A DNA stretch of 64,000 nucleotides from an uncultured Lachnospiraceae bacterium. Its GTDB lineage: Bacteria > Bacillota > Clostridia > Lachnospirales > Lachnospiraceae. The position numbers and the translations under genes are program-made. Shown one piece after another: positions 24,555 through 34,002 of this stretch. The DNA lies in contig CAJUDY010000014.1 in the NCBI GenBank assembly GCA_910584945.1, positions 1-64,000 of the forward strand. The letters are read 5' to 3'. Numbering within the stretch: position 1 is the stretch's first letter; the number at the start of each line of letters is the position of its first letter. The notes beneath the pieces were generated by a model. The model ran no database searches and had not been told where the DNA came from. It saw only the letters and a program-made list of their open reading frames with translations.

Positions 24555-26873
24555 ATGCTGACGATCACACTGGACGAGCAGGGAAGATTTGAACAAAGAG
24601 GAGGAGCAGAGAGGGAGGAGCCGCTTTTTATCGGCGGCCTGATCTATGACGACAAGGGCAGTCTGGCGGACTGCAATCTGGAGAAGCGCAGGATACGCGC
24701 CTATCTGAGAGCGGTCTGCGAGGAAGCGCGGGTCCCCTATCCGCGAGGGCTGCATTATGAGAACGGCGGGTCGTACAACCACCGTTTGCGGGAAGTCAAG
24801 CAGAGGATCGCGGATACGCTTGGAAATTTTCTGAGATACGGCAGATGCCCCATCCGGAATGCTTCCGGGGAGGAGCTGCGCAGTCTGGCATCCAGAAGGG
24901 GAAAATACTATGTCTTTGCGCTGGCGCGGTTCGGTACGGTCCACGAGGATTTGGAAGGAGATGATACCAGCATTCTGGTCCGTGAGGACTATGCCAGCAA
25001 TCTGTACGTACATATGGCGGAAGAGATCGTGGAACGTATTATTTTCCATAATCCTGTGATAAAGGTTACCGGAAAAGTCACGCTGGATCTTGCCACCCGG
25101 ATGGCGGTGGTGGAGGGAGAGGACGCCTCTGTCCGCGCCAGGGAGTATCAGAGACTGGGCTATAAGGAAAGAGAAGATCTGTCGCGCGAGAATCCGGGGA
25201 AGCGGTATTTTTCTCTGACCAATGCGGATATCTATCGGACTGCCATTGAGCGGGAGATGTTGGATACCGGGATGCATCAGATCCAGCTGGACCGGGTGCG
25301 GGTGCATTCAATCTATTATGGAAGTGAACAGAACAACTATAGTATGGAATTCCTCTTTTTGGCGGATGTGATCTGCTCGGTGCTTGGTTTTCAGACCGAC
25401 ACCAGCAGCGCACAGGCGCTGATCGAGGATATGGCCGGTCGGGCGAGGCGTTATACCGGCCATGAGGATAACCTGATCTTCGCGTATGACGCAGTAGACA
25501 CCCTGTTCAAGAAGGCGTGGCGTCGGCTGGAGGAGCAGGATTATTTTGAAGCGCTTCGCCTGACCCGGGAAGGCATGCGCATGGACAGCCCCTATGCCGA
25601 TTATTATAAGAACACTTGGTTCCCGAGACTCGTGGAGCGTCTGGAGCAGGAGAAGGACGCCGGGGCCTTCGGCGTCGCTCTTCGGAAATACAGCCGGTTC
25701 TCCGAGCGCAGCAATCTGAATCAGGAGGATCTAGTGCGTATCTATGAATCTCTGGAACGAATGGCAGGGAGAATAGCGTTTGAGCGGGAGGAAGACGAGG
25801 CGGTGCTCTATGAGCTGTACGACACAGGGATCTCTGCCTACAGCCATATTGGAGACAGCCTCCGGGCGAAGGAATGTTTTGAGAAATGCGTGCAGTATGC
25901 AGGCCGGACGGAGCTGGAGCGGTATCTGAAGACCAGGAACCGTAGGGTCGTTTATCTGATGGATAATTTTGACTATGCAGAAGCGCTGGACATCGCACAG
26001 GACAATGTACTCTATCAGGATGAACTTGTGAAGATCCGGGCGATGATCAGCAAAGAAAATGAAAGTCGGCGAAGATCAGCGGTCCATCAGAAAGAGTCTG
26101 TGAAGATTCAGGAGACTTCTGTCCATTACGGCATGGTCTTAAGCCAGCTGGGGCAGGTACAGGCGGCGCTCCGCCAGAAAGAGGCGGCAGATACTTTTGA
26201 AAATGCGCTGCAACAGTTTGGGGATCCGGCTTCTTCCGACTATAACCGGACGCTTTCCTATCTGCTGCACTATGACCTGGAGATGGGAAATCAGGAAGAG
26301 TATGACCGCCGGGTGGCCGAATATTTCGGCGGAGAGCGGGAGCCTGGGGCGCAGCTTACGTTTCTGATCAGGGAAGGCGCAAGGGAGCAGGGTCGGTTCA
26401 GCATGAAGTTTGCGCTGTATGTATATATGAAGGGGTTGTATCAATTTCATCTGGAGGAGATCAGCGAGCGCCTTCTGGAGCGCTTGTACAGGATCGAGCG
26501 GGAGATTGAACAGGTCGGGGGAGAAACGGCTTCGGCGCAGATCAACAACCATCCGTGGGAGATCATCTACAAATATCTGGCGCTGATCGCGTGGAAAAAG
26601 GGCGAAGAAGAAAAGGCGGATGCCTTCATGGAGAAGACCAGAAGCGTTCTTCCTGTTCTGGAATACACGCTGGAGGCCGTGTGCCTCTTCGGGGAGTTGG
26701 AATATGCGCGGGAGAAAGAAGACTTTGACAAGTCAAACCAGTGTATGGAGAAGCTTCTTGCACACCTGGGTGATCGAAACCAGGGGATTCGAGAGAAAGC
26801 GGAGACATATCCGGAGGAAGCCGGGAAGTATCAGTATCTGAGGGAACAGGTGTTCAGTTATATGTACCGTTAG
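24555..26873 (+). CDS. DUF3800-like nuclease domain fused to long TPR-like helical region
   Basis: 772 residues from ATG at 24555 (AGGAG 9 bases upstream). Residues 1-285 fit a DUF3800 RNase H-like fold: LDEQGRF with Asp7/Glu8, a strand LFIGGLIYDD, TLDLATR with Asp178, and FLFLADVICSVLG with Asp271, matching the family's acidic set. Residues about 300-770 are helix-turn-helix repeats of TPR style (for example YFEALRLTREGM, DSLRAKECFEKC, KEAADTFENALQQF). It lies between the candidate ring nuclease and csx1, all on one strand. I know no characterised CRISPR protein of this architecture. A nuclease effector or sensor role is inferred. Confidence 0.6.
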   Translation: MLTITLDEQGRFEQRGGAEREEPLFIGGLIYDDKGSLADCNLEKRRIRAYLRAVCEEARVPYPRGLHYENGGSYNHRLREVKQRIADTLGNFLRYGRCPIRNASGEELRSLASRRGKYYVFALARFGTVHEDLEGDDTSILVREDYASNLYVHMAEEIVERIIFHNPVIKVTGKVTLDLATRMAVVEGEDASVRAREYQRLGYKEREDLSRENPGKRYFSLTNADIYRTAIEREMLDTGMHQIQLDRVRVHSIYYGSEQNNYSMEFLFLADVICSVLGFQTDTSSAQALIEDMAGRARRYTGHEDNLIFAYDAVDTLFKKAWRRLEEQDYFEALRLTREGMRMDSPYADYYKNTWFPRLVERLEQEKDAGAFGVALRKYSRFSERSNLNQEDLVRIYESLERMAGRIAFEREEDEAVLYELYDTGISAYSHIGDSLRAKECFEKCVQYAGRTELERYLKTRNRRVVYLMDNFDYAEALDIAQDNVLYQDELVKIRAMISKENESRRRSAVHQKESVKIQETSVHYGMVLSQLGQVQAALRQKEAADTFENALQQFGDPASSDYNRTLSYLLHYDLEMGNQEEYDRRVAEYFGGEREPGAQLTFLIREGAREQGRFSMKFALYVYMKGLYQFHLEEISERLLERLYRIEREIEQVGGETASAQINNHPWEIIYKYLALIAWKKGEEEKADAFMEKTRSVLPVLEYTLEAVCLFGELEYAREKEDFDKSNQCMEKLLAHLGDRNQGIREKAETYPEEAGKYQYLREQVFSYMYR

Positions 26874-26899
26874 AAGAGCGGCGGGAGGACAAAAGAAAA

Positions 26900-28438
26900 A
26901 TGGGGAAAGTATGCAGACATTTTATGGCGGTTCTCGGGACAAGTCTCTATACGGACTGTATCTATGAAGTGGAAGGGACGGACTTTGCCCGTCAGACGCC
27001 CTATGCGCAGCTGGCGGTCCTGAAATATCTGGAGGAACAGGGCAGGTCGACGGACAAGATCAGCATCCTTCTGACGGATCGAGCAAAGGAGCAGAACTGG
27101 TTCTCCAGAGCGTATACGGAAAGGGAGAAGGAGCAGCTTACAGGGAGGGGAATGCAGATAAAGCCGGAGGAGAAGAAGACCGGGCTTTCAGAGCTTCTGA
27201 AAGAGGCCTGCCCGCACGTTCCGGTGACGCCTGTTCGCATCCCGGAGGGGCGCAGCCAGGAAGAACTGGACGGGATCTTCGAGACGATCTACGGGATTAT
27301 AAAGCCGGGGGAGACGGTCTGCTTCGACTTTACCCACGGCCTGCGCAACATTCCCATGCAGGTTCTGACCATCATTCATTATGCCAAAGCACTGAAGCAT
27401 ATCAAAGTAGACGGTATGTATTACGGAGCCTATGAACTGGGGGAGAAGAGAGACGGGATCTCTCATGTGCGTCTGCTGGACATGACCATGTGCAGCGAGA
27501 TTCTCAACTGGACCAGCGCGGCGGAATCTTTCGTGGAAAGCGGCAACAGCGCCCAGATCTGGAGCCTCTACGGAACCGGGAAGCAAAAGGGCGGCCGGAA
27601 GACGCGGGAGGACGCCGTCATCAAAAGTCTCCATGATTTGACCAACTGTATCAGTACCTGCCGGGGAAAGACGGAGGACTCGCCGGAGAAAAGTATCCGG
27701 AAAGCATATGAAGAGTTTCGCGGACATTATGAATTAATGAAAAAGCATCAGGAAGAAATGTCCGCCGCGCCGCTTGCCCGCCTGTTTGACCGGATTTGGG
27801 AAGAACTAAAGATCTTTCTGCAGAAATGGTATGTGATAAAAGACGGGCGGAAGATCCCGCTGGACAGTACATCCACCGGTGCGGCCGTGGTCCGGTGGGC
27901 GGTGGAGAAAGGCCAGACCCAGCTTGGCTTCACGGCGCTGGAAGAGATGATCGTCACTTATGTGGGAGAGTGCTGCGGACTGCCTGCGGAGGATCAGGAC
28001 GTGCGGGAGACGATCATCGGCGGGCCCCTGGGCTATATGATCCATACCTATGGGGCATATAAAAAGAGGAAGAATGAAAATCTGCCAGAGGAAGAGTTGG
28101 AGCAGATCTGTCGGCGGGCGGGGGAGGAGAAGACTGCAGAGAGAGAAGAAGAGTTAGAGAAGATGAAGAGGAAGGCGGGACTGGAAAAGGTAAGAGATAT
28201 TGCCGGAGAAATGCTGGAATACAATGAACGAATGAAACATGTGGTCAGGGAGATTCCCATGGAACTCATTCGGCTTGCCTCCAGTATCGTCCAATACCGT
28301 AATACGCTGAATCATTTTGGCTTTCAGAAAAATGTTATGTATTATAAGACGCTGCAGGGCAATCTTAAAAAGCTGTATGAGCAGATGCTCAGGATCATGG
28401 AATCAGAAGGAGCGGTTCTGGAGCAGATGATGGAATAA
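26900..28438 (+). CDS. csx1: Csx1-type CARF-HEPN ribonuclease
   Basis: 512 residues. The N-terminal CARF domain is of TIGR02221 type: FMAVLGTSLYTDCIY, a LLTDRAKEQNW strand and the signature CFDFTHGLRNIPMQVL near residue 145-160. The C-terminal HEPN domain carries Rx4H as Arg467-x4-His472 (YRNTLNHFGF). It is expected to be switched on by cyclic oligoadenylate and to cut RNA non-specifically. A charged helical linker of Lys/Glu separates the two parts. The gene starts at ATG behind GGGAGGAC and is followed by a fragment related to its own HEPN end. Confidence 0.9.
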   Translation: MGKVCRHFMAVLGTSLYTDCIYEVEGTDFARQTPYAQLAVLKYLEEQGRSTDKISILLTDRAKEQNWFSRAYTEREKEQLTGRGMQIKPEEKKTGLSELLKEACPHVPVTPVRIPEGRSQEELDGIFETIYGIIKPGETVCFDFTHGLRNIPMQVLTIIHYAKALKHIKVDGMYYGAYELGEKRDGISHVRLLDMTMCSEILNWTSAAESFVESGNSAQIWSLYGTGKQKGGRKTREDAVIKSLHDLTNCISTCRGKTEDSPEKSIRKAYEEFRGHYELMKKHQEEMSAAPLARLFDRIWEELKIFLQKWYVIKDGRKIPLDSTSTGAAVVRWAVEKGQTQLGFTALEEMIVTYVGECCGLPAEDQDVRETIIGGPLGYMIHTYGAYKKRKNENLPEEELEQICRRAGEEKTAEREEELEKMKRKAGLEKVRDIAGEMLEYNERMKHVVREIPMELIRLASSIVQYRNTLNHFGFQKNVMYYKTLQGNLKKLYEQMLRIMESEGAVLEQMME

Positions 28439-28481
28439 CGGTCGTTCAGGACCGGCGGAAGATCGAACCAAACTGGCGGCA

Positions 28482-28694
28482 ATGATCATGGAGCTTCCGG
28501 AGGAGCTGCTCCGGGTGACGGCCCGGATCATGCAGTTTCGAAACGCTTTGAGTCATTTCGGATTTTCGGAAGATGAGAATGAGTATGAGGTTATAAGCTG
28601 GCAGGAACTTCGAGACCAACTTGGAGATTTTTACAGGACGTTGAGAGAGATTATGGAAGATCAGGGGGTGATATTTGAGAAGACGGACATATGA
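28482..28694 (+). pseudogene. Orphan second HEPN tail related to csx1
   Basis: 70 residues (MIMELPEELLRVTARIMQ, then FRNALSHFGF) align with the last about 65 residues of Csx1, including the Rx4H motif (Arg20, His25). The reading frame stays open upstream to the Csx1 stop region, and translated upstream bases still look like the preceding helix, so it seems to be the 3' remnant of a second csx1-like gene. No ribosome binding site is obvious. A functional mini-HEPN cannot be excluded. The rest of 28439-28759 has no gene. Confidence 0.65.
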
Positions 28695-28759
28695 AAACCG
28701 CGGAGACGGCCGCGGAATAAGCAGGATTAGATCATTACGAGGAAAGGATACGACAGAAA

Positions 28760-30319
28760 ATGGAGAATCAGTATGTTTTGGCAATGTATGACATCCGGGG
28801 GAAGCAGGATTATATATACAAAAGCAATAAGATGAAAGAGATCGTCGGAGCGTCTTATATCATCCGAGAATGCTTCGACGCATATCTGTATCCGGCGGCG
28901 GAAGAGTGCTCGGAGAAAGGATTATTTTCTTATAAAAGAGAGGCGGAGAAGACCGATTTTTCCCGCGAGCGTTTTGTCCGTCATCTGGAGGATGGATATA
29001 TCGGAGAAGTGGTCTATGACGGCGGCGGCAATTTTTTTGTATTGTATGAAAATGCGGAAAGATACAGAGCGGTCAATCAGCGTTTTTATCGGAAGGTGCT
29101 GGAAGAGACCTATTCCCTGCGGGTGCTCACTACTTATATAGAAGGAATCGACTTTGATCATTATTCATCCGACCAGAGAAAGCTGTATGAGAAGCATCGG
29201 AAGAGAGAGCAGAAAGAAAGCATGTTCCATCCGGTCAATACGCTGCCCATCGTACAGGTGGATTATCATGACTCCATGCCGCTGTCTGTGAGACAGAAGA
29301 TCGCAGGCCGGGAGCAGAAGGTGAGCTATGAGAGCAGTCGGAAATACCAAAAATACGAAGAGGTCATGCAGAAAAATAAAAAAGACAGCGTCATCGAGGG
29401 GGACAGACTCCTGGATGAGCTGGTCACCGAAAAGGGAGAGGAAAGTCTCCTGGCGGTCATCTATATTGACGGAAACAATATGGGCGCTCAGGTGGAAAGA
29501 TGCCTCAGTCAGGCCAGAAGGCCGGACGGAGAGCCGGATACGACCTATGAAGCCAGCGTGAAGGCGCTGAGAGCATTTTCTGAATATATACAGGAGTATT
29601 ATATCGATGCGGGGATTCGGGAAGTAGATCAGGTACTGGAACAGACGCCCAATCAGAAACGGCGTTTCGTCGTATACGCAGGAGACGAGATTACGTTTAT
29701 ATGCAACGCCAGGAACGCGTACGACGTGGCGGTCAGGTATCTGGAAAAGCTCTCAGAGGAGGAACCAGCGGACGCGCCGCGGACGTCTTGCGCAGGAATC
29801 GCGATTTTCCACAGCCATACGCCATTTTCGGAGGCATACCGGATTGCGGAAGAATGCTGTGAATCAGGCAAGAAACTCATGAAAAAAGAGAAGCTGACCG
29901 ATGTGTCGCTGATTGATTTTCACTATTGTCAGGGGGCCATCGGCGTCTCGCTGGATCAGATCCGGGAGCAGGAAGAGACGCTGGACATCAGCAGGCCGTG
30001 GGTGATCAGAGACTGCCATGGAACGACGGGAAAAGAACTGGCAGGCGGAAAATTTGTCACGGGTAAGATCGTGGAGGCGATGCAGGAGCAGCTCCGGAAG
30101 GCAGGTCGAAGCAATGTCAAAGACCTTTTGTTCGCCGCAAAAAAAAGCAAGGCGGATTTTATGGGAGAGCTGGAGCGGATTCGGGCCCATCAGTCGGAAA
30201 AGGAGATCGACTTTACGCTGGGCGGCGTTCTGAAAGAAGAAAACATGATCCGCAAATTAATCTATGACATGGTACTGGTGTATGATCTGTGGTTTGATAA
30301 GGACAGGGAGGAGATTTGA
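28760..30319 (+). CDS. cas10: Cas10, III-D type without HD domain
   Basis: 519 residues, short for Cas10. The N-terminus begins directly with the first palm-like fold (VLAMYDIRGKQDYIY, then GASYIIRECF). No HD nuclease domain is present, as is usual for subtype III-D. The cyclase palm has Asp237 in AVIYIDGNNMG and Ala307-Gly-Asp-Glu310 in VVYAGDEITF, a variant of GGDD that resembles the A/GGDEF signature of cyclases. With two CARF effectors nearby, cyclic oligoadenylate synthesis is likely. The gene end overlaps the region before csx10. RBS GAGGAAAGG. Confidence 0.9.
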   Translation: MENQYVLAMYDIRGKQDYIYKSNKMKEIVGASYIIRECFDAYLYPAAEECSEKGLFSYKREAEKTDFSRERFVRHLEDGYIGEVVYDGGGNFFVLYENAERYRAVNQRFYRKVLEETYSLRVLTTYIEGIDFDHYSSDQRKLYEKHRKREQKESMFHPVNTLPIVQVDYHDSMPLSVRQKIAGREQKVSYESSRKYQKYEEVMQKNKKDSVIEGDRLLDELVTEKGEESLLAVIYIDGNNMGAQVERCLSQARRPDGEPDTTYEASVKALRAFSEYIQEYYIDAGIREVDQVLEQTPNQKRRFVVYAGDEITFICNARNAYDVAVRYLEKLSEEEPADAPRTSCAGIAIFHSHTPFSEAYRIAEECCESGKKLMKKEKLTDVSLIDFHYCQGAIGVSLDQIREQEETLDISRPWVIRDCHGTTGKELAGGKFVTGKIVEAMQEQLRKAGRSNVKDLLFAAKKSKADFMGELERIRAHQSEKEIDFTLGGVLKEENMIRKLIYDMVLVYDLWFDKDREEI

Positions 30320-30321
30320 TC

Positions 30322-32598
30322 ATGGACAGAACAAAACAACATCTTGTGATTACGCTGAAATCAGATCTGTGCGCCGGTTCCGGTTATTCCTATGCGGGAA
30401 TTGTGGACAGCGACGTCTGCTATGATATCTACGGCATTCCGTACATACCTGCAAAGCGGTTGAAGGGTTGCTTAAGAGAGGCGGCGGGCCTGATCGGACT
30501 GACCGAAAGCGAGATCGAGCAGATCTTCGGAAAGGCTGGCCGGGAAAAGGCCCAGGGAGTTTTCCTGGGAAACGCTTATATAGAGGGCTATGAAGAACTG
30601 TATCGGGAATTAAAAGAAGCCGGTCCGTTGGTCCGGCAGTATATGACTTCTCAGAATGTGCTGGATCAATTTACGATGATCAAGGCTCAGACCAAAATTC
30701 TGGAGAACGGGGTGGCAAAGGACAATTCCCTCCGCTATACCCGGACCATCAATCATTACTCGCCGCTTGACAGAGAGAAGGAGCTTTTGTTCATTGCGGA
30801 TGTCTGCTGCAGGGAGCTGGATACGCAGGCGATGCAAAATTTTAAGAATACGGTAAAAGCGCTGCGCAAAATCGGGCTGAACCGCAACCGAGGCCTGGGG
30901 AGCGTGACCTGCAGACTGTCAGATCCGGAGACCGTAAAACCGATGGAAATCGACTTCGGCGGCGTGAAGGACGAAGAAGATTATATACTCACGTATTCGG
31001 TGAAAAATCTGGACCCCCTGGTCCTGAATATGGATTATGACGATATCACGGAGAAATACATCAGCGGGCAGACCGTCATGGGCTGGTTTGCAGGCGCATA
31101 TCTGCGGGAGGGGAACTCCGAAGATACGGCGGAATTCAGAGAGCTGTTTCTGAAAGATCAGGTGATCTTCAGCGGACTGTATCCGGAAGACAGAAGCAGT
31201 CTGGAAGACGACGGTAAGACCGGCGACATCTATTACCCAGCGCCGGCTTATGTAAATCAACTGAAAAAAACGAAAAAATATGTCAACACGACAAAGCAGA
31301 TTCCCGTCAGGCCCGAAGATTGCGCAAAATATCATATAAGTGCGGAATATGCCTCGGGAGAGGGAAATCAGCCGAAGAAGCTGAAAGGAAAGTTTGTCTG
31401 CTTCAAAGAAGACAAGCTTCTTGTAAAAGAAGTGGACACGGATCTTGCCTATCACTATACTAAAAAATCAAAGAAGCAGAACGCACGGGATGGAGAACTG
31501 TTGTTCTCCTTTGAGGCGGTTAGAGAACGTCAGGATTTTACCGGCACAATCCGGGGGAAAGGAAAGTATCTTAAGGTTCTGGGACGCCTGCTCGAGCAGG
31601 GGGAGCTGCGTTTTGGAAAGTCCAAAAGCTCCCAGTACGGAAGATGCGTACTGAACGGGGCGCCGCAGATCAGAAAGGCGGAAGCGGATACAAAGCGTTA
31701 CCCCTGCGGAAGCCGGGTTCTGGTCGTCCTTCAGAGCGACGGCATCTTTGTCAATGAGTCCGGGTATACGGCGCGATGCAAAGAGATACGAGAACAGATC
31801 CGGAAAAAGCTGAAAATTCAGGAAAAAGAAAGTCCCGCTCAGGAACGGGAGCCTTATTCGGAGATAGAAGTCAAGATGCTGACGGGCTACTATTCCAAAT
31901 GGAACTTAAGAAGGCTGTCTGTTCCGGCAGTCCGGGCGGGAAGCGCATTCGAGTTTGAGCTTTCGGAGGAGCTGCGGATCTCAGAGAAAGACTTATATGC
32001 CGGAATACGTGTGGGAGAGGGCTACGGCAGGCTCCTGGTCATGCCGAATGATGGAAAGAACTTTCGCATACAGGAGGCAGAAAAGCCGGCTTCGAAGACA
32101 CAGGAGCTAAAGCACGCCGGAAGACTTTTCGGAAATATCCTGCTGGATGAGATGAAGGAAAGGCTTGGACTGGAGGCGCTAAGGTACAAAGCGTCCATGA
32201 AAAATCCCGCGGCGCTTGGGAGGGTCACGCTGATGCTGTCTGACAGCGTGTTCCTCTATCCGGAGGACCCGGATCGGGCGTATGAGAATTTCTGCACCCG
32301 GATCGCTTCGATCAAGACAAAAGAGACCCGAACGCAGATTCAGAAAATAAAAAACGAGTGCATCTGCGGGGCGGCTCATCTGTCGGCGGATCAACTGAAG
32401 TATACGGAGAAGATTAAAGATCTGAAAAAAGTATATGAAGAAGAGATCTTAGACAAAGCGGATTCCGAAAAGATGCGGGATGCATTTTACAGGGAGCTGA
32501 AAAAATTATGGAGTTCTTATCTGATGGGAATTCTGGTGCAGGAGAAGTACAGGCTTAAGCAGAAAGAGCGCCAGGAAGATCATAACAGTGCGGGCTGA
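30322..32598 (+). CDS. csx10: Csx10-type Cas7-Cas5-Cas11 fusion
   Basis: 758 residues from ATG at 30322 (GGAGGAG upstream). Three parts are visible. First, a Cas7-like RAMP fold at about 1-215 (SDLCAGSGYSYAG, YGIPYIPAKRLKGCLREA, NRNRGLGSVTC). Second, a Cas5/Csx10-like region at about 225-575 (ISGQTVMGWFAGAYL, RFGKSKSSQYGRC, RVGEGYGRLLV). Third, a C-terminal all-helical about 160 residues (HAGRLFGNILLDEMKERLG onward) that looks like Cas11. This matches the Cas7-5-11 subunit of III-D2/III-Dv complexes, which carries one target-RNA cleavage site. Confidence 0.85.
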   Translation: MDRTKQHLVITLKSDLCAGSGYSYAGIVDSDVCYDIYGIPYIPAKRLKGCLREAAGLIGLTESEIEQIFGKAGREKAQGVFLGNAYIEGYEELYRELKEAGPLVRQYMTSQNVLDQFTMIKAQTKILENGVAKDNSLRYTRTINHYSPLDREKELLFIADVCCRELDTQAMQNFKNTVKALRKIGLNRNRGLGSVTCRLSDPETVKPMEIDFGGVKDEEDYILTYSVKNLDPLVLNMDYDDITEKYISGQTVMGWFAGAYLREGNSEDTAEFRELFLKDQVIFSGLYPEDRSSLEDDGKTGDIYYPAPAYVNQLKKTKKYVNTTKQIPVRPEDCAKYHISAEYASGEGNQPKKLKGKFVCFKEDKLLVKEVDTDLAYHYTKKSKKQNARDGELLFSFEAVRERQDFTGTIRGKGKYLKVLGRLLEQGELRFGKSKSSQYGRCVLNGAPQIRKAEADTKRYPCGSRVLVVLQSDGIFVNESGYTARCKEIREQIRKKLKIQEKESPAQEREPYSEIEVKMLTGYYSKWNLRRLSVPAVRAGSAFEFELSEELRISEKDLYAGIRVGEGYGRLLVMPNDGKNFRIQEAEKPASKTQELKHAGRLFGNILLDEMKERLGLEALRYKASMKNPAALGRVTLMLSDSVFLYPEDPDRAYENFCTRIASIKTKETRTQIQKIKNECICGAAHLSADQLKYTEKIKDLKKVYEEEILDKADSEKMRDAFYRELKKLWSSYLMGILVQEKYRLKQKERQEDHNSAG

Positions 32599-34002
32599 GT
32601 GGAAAGGCGGATCAATAAAGGGATGATCAGGAAATATTATAAAATCAGGTTTCAGTTGACTTCTCCGCTGTCTGTGGGATGCGGTAAAAACCAGGTGACA
32701 GACAGCGATGTCATTTTGGACAGCAGAGGACTGCCGTATGTGCCGGGCACTTCGCTGGCAGGCGTGTACCGGCGGATCTTTTCAGATCGGACGGCAGAGA
32801 CTTATTTTGGAACGAATCTGACAGAGGACCGGATTCGGACGTCCTCCAGGGAAGGGAGAAATGTGCTGACGGAAAGCAGGATCGCTGTGTACGATGCGCT
32901 CATGCTGCCCTTGAAGAACAACTATTCGCTCACAAAGCGCGACATGGTGGCGCTGGACGAATATAAGGTGGCCCTTCCGGGCGCGAAATTCGATTTTCAG
33001 GTACTGGAGCCGGGAGCTGAATTTGTCACCTACATCGAACAGAGTATGGAGAGTGAACAGGAGCAGTACCTTGCGGATGAAATCGCATATGCCTGGCAGC
33101 AGGGGAACATCCGACTGGGGGCTAAGACCGGAAAAGGATTCGGCGCGACAAAAAGTGCAGCGATCTTCTGGCGTTCCTTTGATCTGACGGACGAAAAAGA
33201 TCTGGAACGCTGGCTGTCCTTTGATATGTATGAGGAAGATCAGTGGTCTGTCGTCGACACACCCGTCTGCCTGAGCCGGGAGAAAGACAGTAAAGAGCGG
33301 GAGCGATTAAAACAAATTTACGAAGAGGCAGGTATCCGTCTGCGGGAGGACCGACCGGTGTGTATCCGGATCGGCCTTAGGCAGGCCGGCGGTCTCTCGG
33401 TGAGACAGTACACGACGGATGTGGGAGAGGCCGATTATATGCAGATGCGCAGAAAAGACGGCGTACGCGTGATACCGGGCACCTCCTGGGCGGGAGCATT
33501 TCGCGCCCAGATGGGGAAGCTGAATCCGGACTTTGCGGCGGGCACGGCGATGTCGGAGCTGTTCTTCGGAAAGAAGAAAGGAAAAAAAGCAGAGGAGAGC
33601 AGCAGGACCCGTATTGCGTTCTCGGAGAGCGAGCTGAACGGGGAAAAAGAGATCGTCTATACGAGAAATGCCATCGACCGCTTTATGGGAGGAACCGTTG
33701 ATGGGGCGCTGTATACAGAAAAAACCTGTTATGATGGGACGACGCAGCTGAAGATTCTGTGCAGTTTCGGCGGGCTGAAAAAAGAGCAAATCGAAAATTT
33801 CAGCAAGACGCTGGCCGGTGCGATTCTGGATCTTCACAATGGATTTCTGTCCGTCGGAGGGTTGACGTCTGTGGGACACGGTCTTTTCCATGTGACAGAG
33901 GTCATGATCGATCAGAAGAAGATAAGCTTTCAGGACGGGGATCACGGAGAACCGTATAAAGAATTGTGGTCTGCGATTGCGGGAGGGGTGGAGACATGTT
34001 GA
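32599..34002 (+). CDS. Double Cas7 (Cas7-2x) of the III-D effector
   Basis: 467 residues from GTG at 32599. An ATG eight codons later is the alternative. Two Csm3-like RAMP modules are fused. Module 1 is at about 8-200 (LTSPLSVGCGK, SRGLPYVPGTSLAGVYRRIF, GNIRLGAKTGKGFGATKS). Module 2 is at about 250-450 (GVRVIPGTSWAGAFRAQ, SRTRIAFSESEL, NAIDRFMGGTVDGALYTE, SVGHGLFHVTEV). The acidic stretch VTDSDVILD in module 1 is where the catalytic Asp of Csm3 sits. The final codons overlap the Csx19 start (ATGTTGA), indicating translational coupling. Confidence 0.87.
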   Translation: MERRINKGMIRKYYKIRFQLTSPLSVGCGKNQVTDSDVILDSRGLPYVPGTSLAGVYRRIFSDRTAETYFGTNLTEDRIRTSSREGRNVLTESRIAVYDALMLPLKNNYSLTKRDMVALDEYKVALPGAKFDFQVLEPGAEFVTYIEQSMESEQEQYLADEIAYAWQQGNIRLGAKTGKGFGATKSAAIFWRSFDLTDEKDLERWLSFDMYEEDQWSVVDTPVCLSREKDSKERERLKQIYEEAGIRLREDRPVCIRIGLRQAGGLSVRQYTTDVGEADYMQMRRKDGVRVIPGTSWAGAFRAQMGKLNPDFAAGTAMSELFFGKKKGKKAEESSRTRIAFSESELNGEKEIVYTRNAIDRFMGGTVDGALYTEKTCYDGTTQLKILCSFGGLKKEQIENFSKTLAGAILDLHNGFLSVGGLTSVGHGLFHVTEVMIDQKKISFQDGDHGEPYKELWSAIAGGVETC

